Shown here one piece after another: positions 29,196-38,732 of a stretch of 48,544 nt of DNA. The position numbers and the translations under genes were made by a program. The notes below the pieces were generated by a model. It saw only the letters and a program-made list of their open reading frames with translations, did no database searches and had not been told where the DNA came from. The DNA comes from Microbulbifer okhotskensis (lineage in GTDB: Bacteria > Pseudomonadota > Gammaproteobacteria > Pseudomonadales > Cellvibrionaceae). How positions within the stretch are numbered: position 1 is the first letter of the stretch; each line of letters opens with the position of its first letter. The DNA lies in contig NZ_JALBWM010000026.1 of assembly GCF_023895975.1 (NCBI RefSeq), positions 1 to 48,544 of the forward strand. Reading direction: 5' to 3'.

Positions 29196-32027
29196 TTATT
29201 TGACGGTCAGCGCCTCGTTGATGAACTTGTTCTGTTCTTCAAGGTGCGTGGACATATAACCCGCCGCAGGTGCCGCAGAGGCGGCACGGCCCACATATTC
29301 CAGATGCAGTTTCGGATGGGATTCCGACAGTGCACGGCGCAAGTGGTGCTGACTGGAGTACCAAGCGCCCTGGTTCATGGGCTCTTCCTGACACCAGGCG
29401 ACACTCTTGAGGCTCTTGAATGCGGAAACCGCTTCCACGAACTCTTCGTCAGGGAAGGGGTACAGCTGCTCAATACGCACAAATGCCACATCTCCCTGTT
29501 CGCGCTCCATACGCGCTTCCAGCAAGTGGTAGTAAACCTTGCCGGAACACAGGATCAGTCGTTTGACCTTGGCCGGGTCCACTCCCTGGTCCTGGATCAC
29601 ATTTTGGAAGCGCCCCTCGGCCAACTCTTCCAGGCTGGAAGTGGCCAGCTTGTGACGCAGAATCCATTTCGGGCTCATGATCACCAGTGGGCGACGCATC
29701 GGGCGTACCGCTTGACGACGCAGCAGGTGGAAGATCTGTGCCGGGGTGGTGGCGTTACACACCTGGATATTATGCTCGGCGCACAGCTGCATAAAGCGCT
29801 CAAGACGCGCGGAGGAATGCTCCGGACCCTGGCCCTCGTAGCCATGCGGCAGCAGCATTACCAGGCCGCACATACGACCCCACTTGTGCTCACCGGAGGT
29901 AATGAACTGGTCGATCACAACCTGGGCGCCGTTGGCAAAGTCACCGAACTGGGCTTCCCAAACTACCAGGGATTTCGGGGTGGTGGTGGCATAGCCGTAT
30001 TCGAACGCCAGTACTGCTTCCTCGGACAGCAGCGAGTCGTACATATAGAAAGGCGGTTGGTCTTCAAACATATGCTGCAAAGGCACATAGCTCTGACCGT
30101 CTTTCTGACTGTGCACCACGGCGTGGCGGTGGGAGAAGGTTCCGCGACCCACATCTTCACCGGTGAAGCGGACCATAAAGCCCTCTTCCAGCAAAGTGCC
30201 ATAGGCCAAGGTTTCCGCCATACCCCAGTTTAAAGGCAAGGCGCCACCGGCCATTTTGCGGCGGTCTTCATAAATTTTGGACACCTGACGCTGCATCACG
30301 ATGCCATCGGGGACATTGGTCATGCGGGTAGCGACATCCTGCAGTTTTGGCAATGCATAGCCAGTATCTGCGGGCTCTTGCCAGTCGTGACCCAGGTAGG
30401 GACCCCAATCTACAAACATGGATGAATCCGGCTTCTTCACCAGACCAGTAGCCACGTCTTCACCCGCATCCAGTTTATCGCGATAGTCGTTAGCCAACTT
30501 GTCTGCAGCGGCTTTATCCAAGATACCATCGCCCACCAGCTTCTCAGAATAAAGCGTGCGAGTGGTCTTGTGCTTGCGGATGGTCTGGTACATCAGAGGC
30601 TGGGTACCGGAGGGATCATCGGTCTCATTGTGGCCACGACGGCGGTAACACACTAGATCGATAACAATATCTTTCTTGAACTCGTAGCGGTAGTCCACGG
30701 CCAATAGTGCCGCTAGCACGACCATTTCCGGGTCGTCACCGTTTACGTGCAACACCGGCGCATCGATCATCTTGGCGGGGTCGGTGGAGTACTCAGTAGA
30801 GCGAGCGTCTTCACGCTTGCTGGTGGTAAAGCCCACCTGGTTATTCAGCACGATATGCACAGTACCGCCGGTGTAATAACCGCGGGTCTGGGACATCTGC
30901 AGGGTTTCCTGCACCACACCCTGGCCAGCAAAGGCCGCGTCGCCATGGATGTTAATCGGCATCACCGTCTCACCGGAGGTATCTTTGCGGCGGTCTTGGC
31001 GGGCACGAACTGAACCGACCACTACTGGGGCACTGATTTCCAGATGCGACGGGTTAAAGGCCAGCGCCAAATGCACTTCGCCACCGGGCGTCATCACGTT
31101 GGAGGAGAACCCTTGGTGGTACTTCACGTCACCGGAAGTATCCAGAGTCTTCTTGCCTTCGAATTCCTGGAACAGGTCTGACGGATTCTTGCCGAGGATA
31201 TTCACCAGGGTATTGAGACGGCCGCGGTGAGCCATACCAATTACGATTTCTTTCACCCCGTAAGTGCCAGAACGGCGAATCAACGCATCCATCATCGGAA
31301 TCAGACTCTCACCACCTTCCACACCAAAGCGCTTGGTGCCGGGGTACTTGGAGTCCAGATGGCGCTCCAGGCCCTCTGCTGCAGAGAGACGCTGCAATAT
31401 CTCAATTTGAATATCAGTACCAAAGTTGGCCTTGGCCTGGCTGCGCTCCAAGCGTTGCTGGAACCACTGCTGCTCTTCCAGGTTGGAGAGATGCATGATC
31501 TCCGCACCGAGATTGCCGCAGTATGCACACTCCAGGCCCTCTACGATTTCGCGCAGGGTAGCCTCTTCTTTACCGAGGAACAGGCTGCCGGTATTGAAAG
31601 TGGTATCAAAATCACCTTCAGTCAGGCCGTGGTAACTCAGCTGTAGGTCCGGTACCTGTTCACGGGCCATCAAACCCAGGGGGTCCAGGGTCGCTTTTTT
31701 ATGGCCGCGGTGGCGGTAGGAATCGATCAGTTGCAAGACTTTGATCTGCTTGCGCTCGTGCTCAATATTGGCAGAGCCCGCTGAGCCCGGTGCGACTACC
31801 GGCCGCGCGCGGTGCTTGCTGAGCAGCTCAAAGTGTTGACGTACAGCAGCGTGGGAAACATCGCTGCTGCCACCAACGCGGGGGAGGCTATCGAAATAAT
31901 TGCGCCACTCCTCGGGGACACCGTTGGGGTCGTGCAGATAGGTCTCGTAAAGCTCCTCCACGTAGGCAGCATTGCCCCCGGAGATATGGGAGCTACGCCA
32001 TAGCTGCTCCATGGTACTTTCGTGCAT
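29196..32027 (-). CDS. sucA: 2-Oxoglutarate dehydrogenase E1
   Basis: 943 aa, the usual size. The thiamine-diphosphate enzyme decarboxylates 2-oxoglutarate and passes the succinyl group to SucB. Visible are the N-terminal E2-binding peptide (STMEQLWRSSHISG), MAHRGRLN, the ThDP/Mg site HGDAAFAGQG with NNQVGFTT, and RRGHNETDDP. The start at 32027 has an AGG-containing site, and the frame upstream to 32090 does not look like protein. It is the first gene of sucAB-lpdA-sucCD, with a hairpin terminator separating it from sdhB. Confidence 0.98.
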   Translation of the reverse strand: MHESTMEQLWRSSHISGGNAAYVEELYETYLHDPNGVPEEWRNYFDSLPRVGGSSDVSHAAVRQHFELLSKHRARPVVAPGSAGSANIEHERKQIKVLQLIDSYRHRGHKKATLDPLGLMAREQVPDLQLSYHGLTEGDFDTTFNTGSLFLGKEEATLREIVEGLECAYCGNLGAEIMHLSNLEEQQWFQQRLERSQAKANFGTDIQIEILQRLSAAEGLERHLDSKYPGTKRFGVEGGESLIPMMDALIRRSGTYGVKEIVIGMAHRGRLNTLVNILGKNPSDLFQEFEGKKTLDTSGDVKYHQGFSSNVMTPGGEVHLALAFNPSHLEISAPVVVGSVRARQDRRKDTSGETVMPINIHGDAAFAGQGVVQETLQMSQTRGYYTGGTVHIVLNNQVGFTTSKREDARSTEYSTDPAKMIDAPVLHVNGDDPEMVVLAALLAVDYRYEFKKDIVIDLVCYRRRGHNETDDPSGTQPLMYQTIRKHKTTRTLYSEKLVGDGILDKAAADKLANDYRDKLDAGEDVATGLVKKPDSSMFVDWGPYLGHDWQEPADTGYALPKLQDVATRMTNVPDGIVMQRQVSKIYEDRRKMAGGALPLNWGMAETLAYGTLLEEGFMVRFTGEDVGRGTFSHRHAVVHSQKDGQSYVPLQHMFEDQPPFYMYDSLLSEEAVLAFEYGYATTTPKSLVVWEAQFGDFANGAQVVIDQFITSGEHKWGRMCGLVMLLPHGYEGQGPEHSSARLERFMQLCAEHNIQVCNATTPAQIFHLLRRQAVRPMRRPLVIMSPKWILRHKLATSSLEELAEGRFQNVIQDQGVDPAKVKRLILCSGKVYYHLLEARMEREQGDVAFVRIEQLYPFPDEEFVEAVSAFKSLKSVAWCQEEPMNQGAWYSSQHHLRRALSESHPKLHLEYVGRAASAAPAAGYMSTHLEEQNKFINEALTVK

Positions 32028-32094
32028 GTTGATGCCTACCTCAATTGCAGTGTGCATCTCTTCGTTTGAGCCACTGCGCTTTCCTTTCACTCAC

Positions 32095-32128
32095 AAAAGG
32101 GGAGGCGCATAAAGCCACCTCCCCTTTT
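32095..32128 (-). terminator. Hairpin terminator between sdhB and sucA
   Basis: AAAAGGGGAGG (32095-32105) pairs perfectly with CCTCCCCTTTT (32118-32128) around 12 bases. In the sense of the operon the stem ends in TTTT. It should end or reduce transcription from sdh into suc, so the two blocks can be expressed separately. Confidence 0.75.
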
Positions 32129-32237
32129 TAGTTTTATACCGATTGAAACCGGCTTTTTGTCATTTCCGTGGCGCCCTACCTGGCACCGAGCCCGCAGAGC
32201 AGAACTCTAGCAAACCGATAAACAGCCGCGATATCCC

Positions 32238-32942
32238 TTACACCGCACGGGTCAGCAACATATTGCGAATGTGGCCGATCGCGCGCGTCGGATTCAATCC
32301 CTTCGGGCACACATTGACACAGTTCTGAATACCGTGGCAACGGAATACACTAAAGGGATCGTCCAGCTCTGACAGGCGTTCATCGGTGGCCAAATCGCGA
32401 CTGTCCGCCAGGAAGCGGTAAGCCTGCAACAGGCCGGCCGGACCGATAAACTTGTCAGGGTTCCACCAGAAAGACGGACAGGCAGTGGAACAACAGGCAC
32501 ACAGGATACACTCGTACAGGCCATCAAGCTTCTCGCGATCTTCCGGGGTCTGCAGGCGCTCAATGGCCGGCGCAGGAGTATCGTTCTGCAGGTACGGCTC
32601 GATCTTCTTGTACTGCTCGTAAAACTGTTCCATATCCACAACCAGGTCGCGGATTACCGGCAGGCCCGGCAGCGGGCGCAAAACCAGTTTACCTTTGCGG
32701 GCAGCCTCGGACAGTGGCGTAGTACATGCCAAGCCGTTGCGACCGGAAATATTCATTCCGTCGGAGCCACACACGCCCTCGCGACAGGAGCGACGGAAGG
32801 ACAGAGACTGGTCTTGGGCTTTGAGCAGCTCCAAAACGTCCAACACCATCAAGTCTTTACCCTGGGTGTCCAACTCGTAGTCCTGCATGTAGGGCGCTTT
32901 GTCGGTTTCCGGGTTGTAACGGTAAATGCTTACTTTCAACAT
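32238..32942 (-). CDS. sdhB: Succinate dehydrogenase iron-sulfur subunit
   Basis: 234 aa. The N-terminal ferredoxin domain has the [2Fe-2S] ligands in SCREGVCGSDG and NGLAC. The C-terminal domain has CILCACCSTACP for [4Fe-4S] and CHGIQNCVNVCP for [3Fe-4S]. It carries electrons from SdhA flavin to the quinone site formed with SdhC and SdhD. It starts 19 bases after sdhA and is the last gene of the sdh operon. Confidence 0.98.
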   Translation of the reverse strand: MLKVSIYRYNPETDKAPYMQDYELDTQGKDLMVLDVLELLKAQDQSLSFRRSCREGVCGSDGMNISGRNGLACTTPLSEAARKGKLVLRPLPGLPVIRDLVVDMEQFYEQYKKIEPYLQNDTPAPAIERLQTPEDREKLDGLYECILCACCSTACPSFWWNPDKFIGPAGLLQAYRFLADSRDLATDERLSELDDPFSVFRCHGIQNCVNVCPKGLNPTRAIGHIRNMLLTRAV

Positions 32943-32961
32943 ATTCTATTCCGCTCCCGAA

Positions 32962-34734
32962 TCAGTAAGTCCGAGCTTTCGGTTCAAAAGCTTCCATGGT
33001 GTTAGGCGCGAAGTTTACCGCACGCTTGCCAACACGTTTTTCCGCAGGGAAATACATAGAGTGGCACAGCCAGTTTTCGTCATCGCGCTCTTGGAAATCC
33101 TCACGGGCGTGAGCGCCGCGGCTCTCAGTACGGGTCTCAGCGGCGATCGCCGTGGCCTCGGCAACTTCCAGCAGGTTCTGCAATTCCAAGGCTTCAATGC
33201 GGGCAGTATTAAAGGCACGGCTCTTGTCGTCCAGCCGCACATTGGCAATACGCTCGCGCAGATCGGCCAATTTCTTCACACCATCAGCCATATAATCGCC
33301 GCGACGGAATACCCCAAAGTGGTTCTGCATCACGCCCTGCAACTCTTTGCGCATATCAAATGCGCTCTCACCCTTCTCACTGGTCTCCAGTCGATTCAGG
33401 CGCGACATTGCCGCTTCGAGATCTGACTCGGAAGCCTCACGGTGTTCGATACCGTCACGTAGCGCCTTTTCAATAAACAGGCCTGAAGCGCGACCGAAAA
33501 CCACCAGATCCAGCAGCGAGTTGCCACCCAGGCGGTTGGCGCCGTGCACAGAGACACAGGCAACTTCACCACAAGCGTAGAAGCCGTCAACGACCTGATC
33601 ATTACCGGCGGCATCCTGAGTCAGGGCCTGACCGTGAACATTGGTGGGAATACCCCCCATCATATAGTGGCAGGTGGGCACAACCGGGATCGGCACTTTA
33701 ACCGGGTCGGCGTGCGCGAAAGTCTTGGACAGCTCACAAATACCGGGCAAGCGGCTGTTCAATAACTCTTCACCCAGATGGTCGAGCTTGAGCAGTACAT
33801 GATCGCCATCCGGGCCACAACCGCGGCCATCGAGGATTTCAAGAACCATAGAGCGAGCCACAACATCGCGACCGGCAAGGTCTTTCGCGTTGGGGGCATA
33901 ACGCTCCATAAAGCGCTCGCCGTCCTTATTAATAAGGTATCCACCCTCACCGCGACAGCCTTCAGTTACCAGTACGCCCGCACCGTAGATGCCGGTGGGG
34001 TGGAACTGCCACATCTCAATGTCCTGAACCGGCATGCCTGCGCGCAGGGCCATGCCCACACCGTCACCGGTGTTAATGTGTGCGTTAGTGGTAGAGGCGA
34101 AGATGCGCCCCGCGCCACCGGTGGCGAATACCGTCGCCTTGGATTTGATGTAAACCACTTCGCCATCTTCGATACACATGGCGATAACACCGACAACAGC
34201 ACCGTCCTGGTTCTTCACCAGGTCAATCGCAAACCATTCATTCAGGAATTCGGTTTTGTGCTTGATGTTGTTCTGGTAAAGGGTGTGCAGCAGCGCGTGG
34301 CCGGTACGGTCAGCAGCGGCACAGGTACGTGCAGCCTGGCCACCTCGACCAAAATCTTTGGATTGACCACCGAAGGGACGCTGATAGATACGCCCTTCTT
34401 CAGTGCGAGAGAAAGGCAGCCCCATGTGCTCCAGCTCGAATACGGCCTCGGGACCAACAGAACACATATACTCGATCGCGTCCTGGTCACCGATATAGTC
34501 GGAACCTTTAACGGTATCGTACATATGCCAGCGCCAATCATCGTCGGGGTCTGAGCTGGCGATTGCACAGGTAATTCCGCCCTGGGCAGAAACTGTGTGA
34601 GAACGGGTTGGAAATACCTTGGTGATTACCGCAGTTTTATAGCCGGACTGGGCCATCTGCAGAGCAGCGCGCATACCGGCACCGCCACCACCAATTACAA
34701 TCCCGTCAAAAGAAATAGTTCGCATGTTCGCCAT
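32962..34734 (-). CDS. sdhA: Succinate dehydrogenase flavoprotein subunit
   Basis: 590 aa. The FAD-binding [11 protein letters not shown] is followed by the covalent-flavin His in [10 protein letters not shown], the substrate-binding HPTGIYGAG and catalytic Arg region (EGCRGEGG), and the C-terminal NRLGGNSL and helical domain. It oxidises succinate to fumarate. With SdhB it sits on the cytoplasmic face of the membrane anchor SdhCD. It lies three bases after sdhD. Confidence 0.98.
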   Translation of the reverse strand: MANMRTISFDGIVIGGGGAGMRAALQMAQSGYKTAVITKVFPTRSHTVSAQGGITCAIASSDPDDDWRWHMYDTVKGSDYIGDQDAIEYMCSVGPEAVFELEHMGLPFSRTEEGRIYQRPFGGQSKDFGRGGQAARTCAAADRTGHALLHTLYQNNIKHKTEFLNEWFAIDLVKNQDGAVVGVIAMCIEDGEVVYIKSKATVFATGGAGRIFASTTNAHINTGDGVGMALRAGMPVQDIEMWQFHPTGIYGAGVLVTEGCRGEGGYLINKDGERFMERYAPNAKDLAGRDVVARSMVLEILDGRGCGPDGDHVLLKLDHLGEELLNSRLPGICELSKTFAHADPVKVPIPVVPTCHYMMGGIPTNVHGQALTQDAAGNDQVVDGFYACGEVACVSVHGANRLGGNSLLDLVVFGRASGLFIEKALRDGIEHREASESDLEAAMSRLNRLETSEKGESAFDMRKELQGVMQNHFGVFRRGDYMADGVKKLADLRERIANVRLDDKSRAFNTARIEALELQNLLEVAEATAIAAETRTESRGAHAREDFQERDDENWLCHSMYFPAEKRVGKRAVNFAPNTMEAFEPKARTY

Positions 34735-34737
34735 TGC

Positions 34738-35112
34738 TTATACACCCCAAAGAATTTCAATGCCCCACACTGCGTATAACACAGCAACAGCAGCCAGAAC
34801 CACTTCTATGAATAAACGCAGAACAGTGGCTTTACCGCCCATCATCCGATTGGTGATGTAATCGGTGACCACCGACCAAAGGCCAATCCAGGCGTGGATT
34901 ATGGTGGACAGCAAGGTGACCAAGCTGAAAACACGCATCCAGCGCTGGGCGAACAGTTCAGACCAGGCCTGGTAGCCAAAGTCTTTACTAAAGAAGATAA
35001 AACCCACTATAAAGAGGGTATACGCGAGCAATACTACCGCAGTGACTCGCTGATAAAGCCAGTCGAAAGTACCGCTACGGCCAAAGCTAGTTACTGTTCT
35101 TACCACAACCAT
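34738..35112 (-). CDS. sdhD: Succinate dehydrogenase membrane anchor subunit
   Basis: A 124-aa protein with three transmembrane helices. The start of the first helix (DWLYQRVTAVVLLAY) and HAWIGLWSVVTDYI in the second, with the heme b ligand His, match SdhD. Its ATG lies inside the end of sdhC (13-base overlap), which indicates coupled translation. It shares the b heme and quinone site with SdhC. Confidence 0.95.
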   Translation of the reverse strand: MVVVRTVTSFGRSGTFDWLYQRVTAVVLLAYTLFIVGFIFFSKDFGYQAWSELFAQRWMRVFSLVTLLSTIIHAWIGLWSVVTDYITNRMMGGKATVLRLFIEVVLAAVAVLYAVWGIEILWGV

Positions 35113-35474
35113 ACCCCCACCAGAAGAATAAGGATTACACTCACCACCAGCACGGCAATGGCGCTGCGGCGACCACCTTCGAGACTCTCACCCATCCCCA
35201 TATCCATAAACAGATGGCGAACACCCGCTAACAGATGGTAGATAAGAGCTGCCAGGGAGGCCCATAGGATAAGCTTGGCTGGAATACTGTTAAACGCTGC
35301 CGCCATATCGGCGAAGCCCTGTTCGGATTCCAGGCTGGCATCGAGTATGCAGAGCAAAAGCGCCACAACGGCGAAGAGCACTACACCGGACACGCGATGC
35401 AAAATGGAAACCAAACCAGCAGCGGGAAGCTTGATAGTGGAAATGTCTAAATTGACAGGTCTGTTTTTGTTCAC
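35100..35474 (-). CDS. sdhC: Succinate dehydrogenase cytochrome b556 subunit
   Basis: A 124-aa protein with three transmembrane helices. The family motif LHRVSGVVLF (quinone-site Ser and Arg) and HLLAGVRHLFMDMG (heme-ligand His) are present. The start codon is GTG at 35474, with AAGGTG eight bases upstream. It is the first gene of sdhCDAB, which diverges from gltA. Confidence 0.95.
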   Translation of the reverse strand: MNKNRPVNLDISTIKLPAAGLVSILHRVSGVVLFAVVALLLCILDASLESEQGFADMAAAFNSIPAKLILWASLAALIYHLLAGVRHLFMDMGMGESLEGGRRSAIAVLVVSVILILLVGVWLW

Positions 35475-35914
35475 AGGAAAAACACCTTGTTGCCCTGAAC
35501 GACCGGGCGCCCGTTAGCTTTTCAATTGGAGGGACGAGCTGCTTGCTGATCACTTTGTACTCGACCTGATGAAGCCTTGTACAAAGTAGCCGTACCATGG
35601 CGCAAGCCGCGCGGATTATAGGCATTCAATAGTCAAAACACAACGAACGCCTGTGATTACGCTGGCCTCCCGTCACTGTCTTGCGACTTTCCTGCAGCTG
35701 CGAGATTTCTGCCGACTTTCCATCCCTCCATATAGGTAAATACTCTACGAGTAAGTACCACAACCGGATATCCTGTTGCCGATAGACTGGTGGTCCATTC
35801 CTTTTGGTTTGACAATTTACGGCGCGGCACTTAAGTTTGGCCCCGCTCAAAAGGCCACCAGCACCCGAAAACAGCGGGAAAAGGCCGGCATAAGAACATT
35901 ATTAGGAGTCCGCA
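35475..35914. promoter_or_regulatory. Divergent control region sdhC / gltA
   Basis: 440 bases without a gene, carrying the promoters of both TCA units. A perfect 9-bp inverted repeat ACTTTGTAC / GTACAAAGT (35552-35560 and 35579-35587, 18 bases apart) lies about 80 bases before sdhC and could be an operator or leader hairpin. A TTGACA at 35809-35814 with a 17-base spacer to TAAGTT is a possible gltA promoter, but its -10 box is poor. AGGAGT lies just before the gltA ATG. I do not recognise ArcA or Crp sites with confidence. Confidence 0.5.
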
Positions 35915-37204
35915 ATGTCCGAAAAAAAAGCGCACCTCACAGTCGATGGTATCGACGGCGCTCTTGAGATGCCCGTTCGCTCCGGCACCCTCGGCCCCGA
36001 TGTTGTCGATGTCGGCGGCCTGACCGGCAGAGGCTTATTCACCTATGATCCGGGCTTCGTATCCACAGCCTCATGTGAATCCAAGATCACCTTTATTGAT
36101 GGCGGCAAAGGTCAACTACTGCACCGCGGCTACCCCATCGAGCAACTGGCAGAGAAATCCGATTACCTGGAAACCTGCTACCTACTGATGAATGGCGAGC
36201 TGCCAAACGCAGAACAGAAGAAGACGTATGTAGACACCATTATGTCTCATACCATGGTGCACGAATCTCTGGTGAGCTTTTTTAAGGGCTTCCGTTACGA
36301 TGCTCACCCGATGGCTATGATGTGTGGCGTAGTTGGCGCCCTCGCCTCCTTCTACCACGACTCCCTGGATATCAATAACCCAGAGCATCGCGAGATTTCC
36401 GCTCACCGCCTGATCGCCAAGATGCCAACCTTGGCAGCCATGTGCTACAAGCACTCCAAAGGCATGCCGTTCATGTACCCGGATAATAGCCGCAGCTACT
36501 CCGAAAACTTCCTCCACATGATGTTTGGCAACCCCTGCGAATCCAGCAAAATCGACCCGATTGTCGCCAAAGCAATGGATATTATCTTCTTGCTGCACGC
36601 CGATCACGAACAGAACGCCTCTACTTCCACCGTTCGCCTGGCCGGCTCCTCTGGTGCCAATCCGTTTGCCTGCATCTCCTCCGGTATTGCCACCCTTTGG
36701 GGTCCCGCTCACGGCGGTGCCAATGAAGCAGTACTAAATATGCTGCAGGAAATTGGCGATGAAAGCCGTATCGACGAGTTCGTGAAGCGCGCCAAAGACA
36801 AGAGCGACCCCTTCCGCCTGATGGGCTTTGGTCACCGCGTTTACAAGAACTTTGACCCGCGCTCCCGCGTCATGCAGGGCATCTGTGACGAAGTTCTGGG
36901 CGCCATGGGCGCTGAGAATGACCCGCTGCTGAAGATCGCCAAGAAGCTGGAAAAAATCGCCCTTGAAGACGATTACTTCGTAGAGAAGAAGCTCTACCCG
37001 AACGTGGACTTCTACTCCGGCATCATTATGAAAGCCATCGGCATCCCTACCGATATGTTCACCGTCATCTTCGCCACCGGACGCACCTCCGGCTGGATCG
37101 CCCACTGGAATGAAATGATTTCCAACCCGTACAAGATTGGCCGCCCGCGCCAACTGTACACAGGTTACCCGCAGCGCAATTACACCGACCTGGAACAGCG
37201 CTAG
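35915..37204 (+). CDS. gltA: Citrate synthase (type II)
   Basis: A 429-aa hexameric-type citrate synthase. An N-terminal beta-rich extension is present (as in NADH-regulated Gram-negative enzymes), followed by the catalytic His residues in [11 protein letters not shown] and [13 protein letters not shown] and the catalytic Asp region in [11 protein letters not shown]. It condenses oxaloacetate with acetyl-CoA. AGGAGT sits at good spacing from the ATG. It is transcribed alone, away from sdhCDAB. Its 3' flank holds repeat copy C and a strong terminator. Confidence 0.98.
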   Translation: MSEKKAHLTVDGIDGALEMPVRSGTLGPDVVDVGGLTGRGLFTYDPGFVSTASCESKITFIDGGKGQLLHRGYPIEQLAEKSDYLETCYLLMNGELPNAEQKKTYVDTIMSHTMVHESLVSFFKGFRYDAHPMAMMCGVVGALASFYHDSLDINNPEHREISAHRLIAKMPTLAAMCYKHSKGMPFMYPDNSRSYSENFLHMMFGNPCESSKIDPIVAKAMDIIFLLHADHEQNASTSTVRLAGSSGANPFACISSGIATLWGPAHGGANEAVLNMLQEIGDESRIDEFVKRAKDKSDPFRLMGFGHRVYKNFDPRSRVMQGICDEVLGAMGAENDPLLKIAKKLEKIALEDDYFVEKKLYPNVDFYSGIIMKAIGIPTDMFTVIFATGRTSGWIAHWNEMISNPYKIGRPRQLYTGYPQRNYTDLEQR

Positions 37205-37212
37205 GCTTAATA

Positions 37213-37320
37213 GGCTGCCCTACCCAGGCTTGTGGGCGTATGCCGTAAAGTCTCGACGACAAATCAAGCTCTAACCTGTTTGATTTACTTGGCAGGCTAC
37301 CGAAAATTACTTTCAATAGC
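37213..37320 (+). repeat. Dispersed 3'-flank repeat, copy C
   Basis: A third, more diverged copy of the A/B repeat, inverted on the map but in the same orientation relative to its upstream gene (gltA, stop at 37204). Shared with B in order are a CC-GG-TT start, GGCGTATGCC at 37235-37244 (CGCATATGCG in B), GACGACAAATCAAGC (GACCAGCTAAGC in B), TAACCTGTTTGAT (TAACAGTTTGAT in B) and TTGGCAGGCTACCGA. Its end TTTCAATAGC is shared with A. The alignment was made by eye. Confidence 0.6.
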
Positions 37321-37329
37321 CCGCCAAGT

Positions 37330-37356
37330 AAAAAACCCGGCTAAGCCGGGTTTTTT
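37330..37356 (+). terminator. gltA terminator
   Basis: AAAAAACCCGGC pairs perfectly with GCCGGGTTTTTT around TAA, with a following T-rich tail. It lies right after repeat copy C. 37357-37638 contains no gene I can support. Confidence 0.92.
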
Positions 37357-37638
37357 ATCACCCCTTTAATTAAATTAATTTGTATTTCTCAAGATCCCAC
37401 CAGCTGCAATTCGATAAAATTATAAAAGCAAAGAGCCAAAGTGTGACATGCATCCCAATTTTGTCATTTTGCCTAATACTGTCCTTTTCTAGCGGTTAAA
37501 CCACCTGTCATCCAATGTAAAATCCGCCGCGCTCACCGGGACTCAAAGAGCTGCGCCCTCTCTCCAGCCAGCACCCAATTTCGCAGAGCGATCAAATCTA
37601 ATAACAAGCTTCCTTAAAAATCTACCGAGACCAAATTA

Positions 37639-38175
37639 ATGCTTAGCTTTATTTCTGGAATGTTTCGAAGTAACAAAACGGAAAACACCGCAGACCTAGA
37701 AGAAAAATATACGCGCAGCTCCTATGCTGGAGCCAAGGGCGGCCGCACAATCTCTTACGACCCCACGCTGATCAAAGCTCTTGAAGATGACCATCGAAAT
37801 TTAATCAGTATTTTCCAGCGCATGTGGTCTGAAGGCCATGAAAAGCAGAACTATCGCCAACTGTCACAACTGCTGACTCAATTTAAATCCGGCTTCCAGG
37901 CTCACCTGATCAAAGAAAACGTACGCTTTTACGTTTACCTTGAGCAGGCCCTTATCGGTGATGCACACACCCTTCAGGTGGTAAAAGATTTCCGCACCGA
38001 CATGAACGAAATTGCCAATGCTGTTGTACAGTTTTGCAAGCGCTATAACCATGAAGCCTTCACCCCGGAGATGGCTCGCGACTTCAAAATGGACTATCAA
38101 AAAATTGGCGAGGCATTAACCCGCCGCACTGCACTGGAAGAAAAAGAACTCTACGTTCTTTATCAGCCATCTTGA
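37639..38175 (+). CDS. Hemerythrin-like domain protein
   Basis: A 178-aa protein predicted to be a four-helix bundle. The first and second helices carry the hemerythrin-type EDDHRNL (His52) and AHLIKENVRFYVYL (His89, Glu93). In the third and fourth helices the usual His ligands are not obvious (CKRYNHEAF, LEEKELY), so the di-iron site may be incomplete. It resembles a group in Pseudomonas annotated as hemerythrin-domain proteins; an Rsd/AlgQ-like bundle is a weaker alternative. The first 40 residues are polar and probably flexible. It could sense oxygen or iron. It is monocistronic. Confidence 0.65.
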   Translation: MLSFISGMFRSNKTENTADLEEKYTRSSYAGAKGGRTISYDPTLIKALEDDHRNLISIFQRMWSEGHEKQNYRQLSQLLTQFKSGFQAHLIKENVRFYVYLEQALIGDAHTLQVVKDFRTDMNEIANAVVQFCKRYNHEAFTPEMARDFKMDYQKIGEALTRRTALEEKELYVLYQPS

Positions 38176-38732
38176 AACCAATCGACAGGTTTTTGCAACC
38201 CATGTCACTGGAAATTTAGCCTAGATACACCCATAAAAAACAATTCTTTACAAACCGCCTACTGCTTTTATTCCCTGCCGCCCACAAGGACGGGGCCGCA
38301 TAATTTTTCAGTAGCTGTAACAATAGCTGGCAACGCTCCTCAATCGGCAACCCCTGCCAAATCTTACCCGTATTCCTGCCATCGCCATCGCCATCGCCAT
38401 CGCAGTAATTTAAGCACCTATTTAGGGCAGAGATTAAAGCGAAGATTATTTTCCCACCTCCCCAGCAAACCCAAAACTGCGCATAAAGGTCCAGTGCAAC
38501 AAAATTTTCCGACCTGACCTTACTTTACACCCAATTCTCTATCGTCATCTCTTAATCAGTACTAGACGTTTATTTAATTTTGTTTAAACATAGAGGAATT
38601 AGAATTCTAAAAAATACCCCGCGGTGGGATATTGATCTAAGAAATTTTAAGAGCTTTATGGCTAAAAAATTAAAAAAGCTAGAAAGATAGAAAGAAAGGC
38701 CATCAGAAAAGCCAAAGTAGTCGGGGGGAGGT
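38176..38732. other. Long non-coding leader with GCCATC repeats
   Basis: 557 bases between the hemerythrin-like gene and the electron-conduit operon, with no supported gene. Positions 38378-38403 hold four tandem GCCATC units plus two bases. The last 150 bases are very A/T-rich. A TTGAT at 38632 resembles half of an FNR site, but the second half is poor. The segment just before the operon start ends in GGGGGGAGG, an exceptionally strong but very close ribosome site. Confidence 0.5.

Noticed and set aside
28046..30233. Long plus-strand open frames opposite sucB (378 codons) and sucA (329 codons)
   Set aside because: They are antisense to certain genes, have no family features or ribosome sites, and are typical of GC-rich third-position bias.
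33778..34554. 258-codon plus-strand frame opposite sdhA
   Set aside because: Antisense to a certain gene, with a low-complexity, non-family translation.
38632..38645. Possible FNR site upstream of the electron-conduit operon
   Set aside because: Only the TTGAT half matches; the second half (GAAAT) differs too much from ATCAA.
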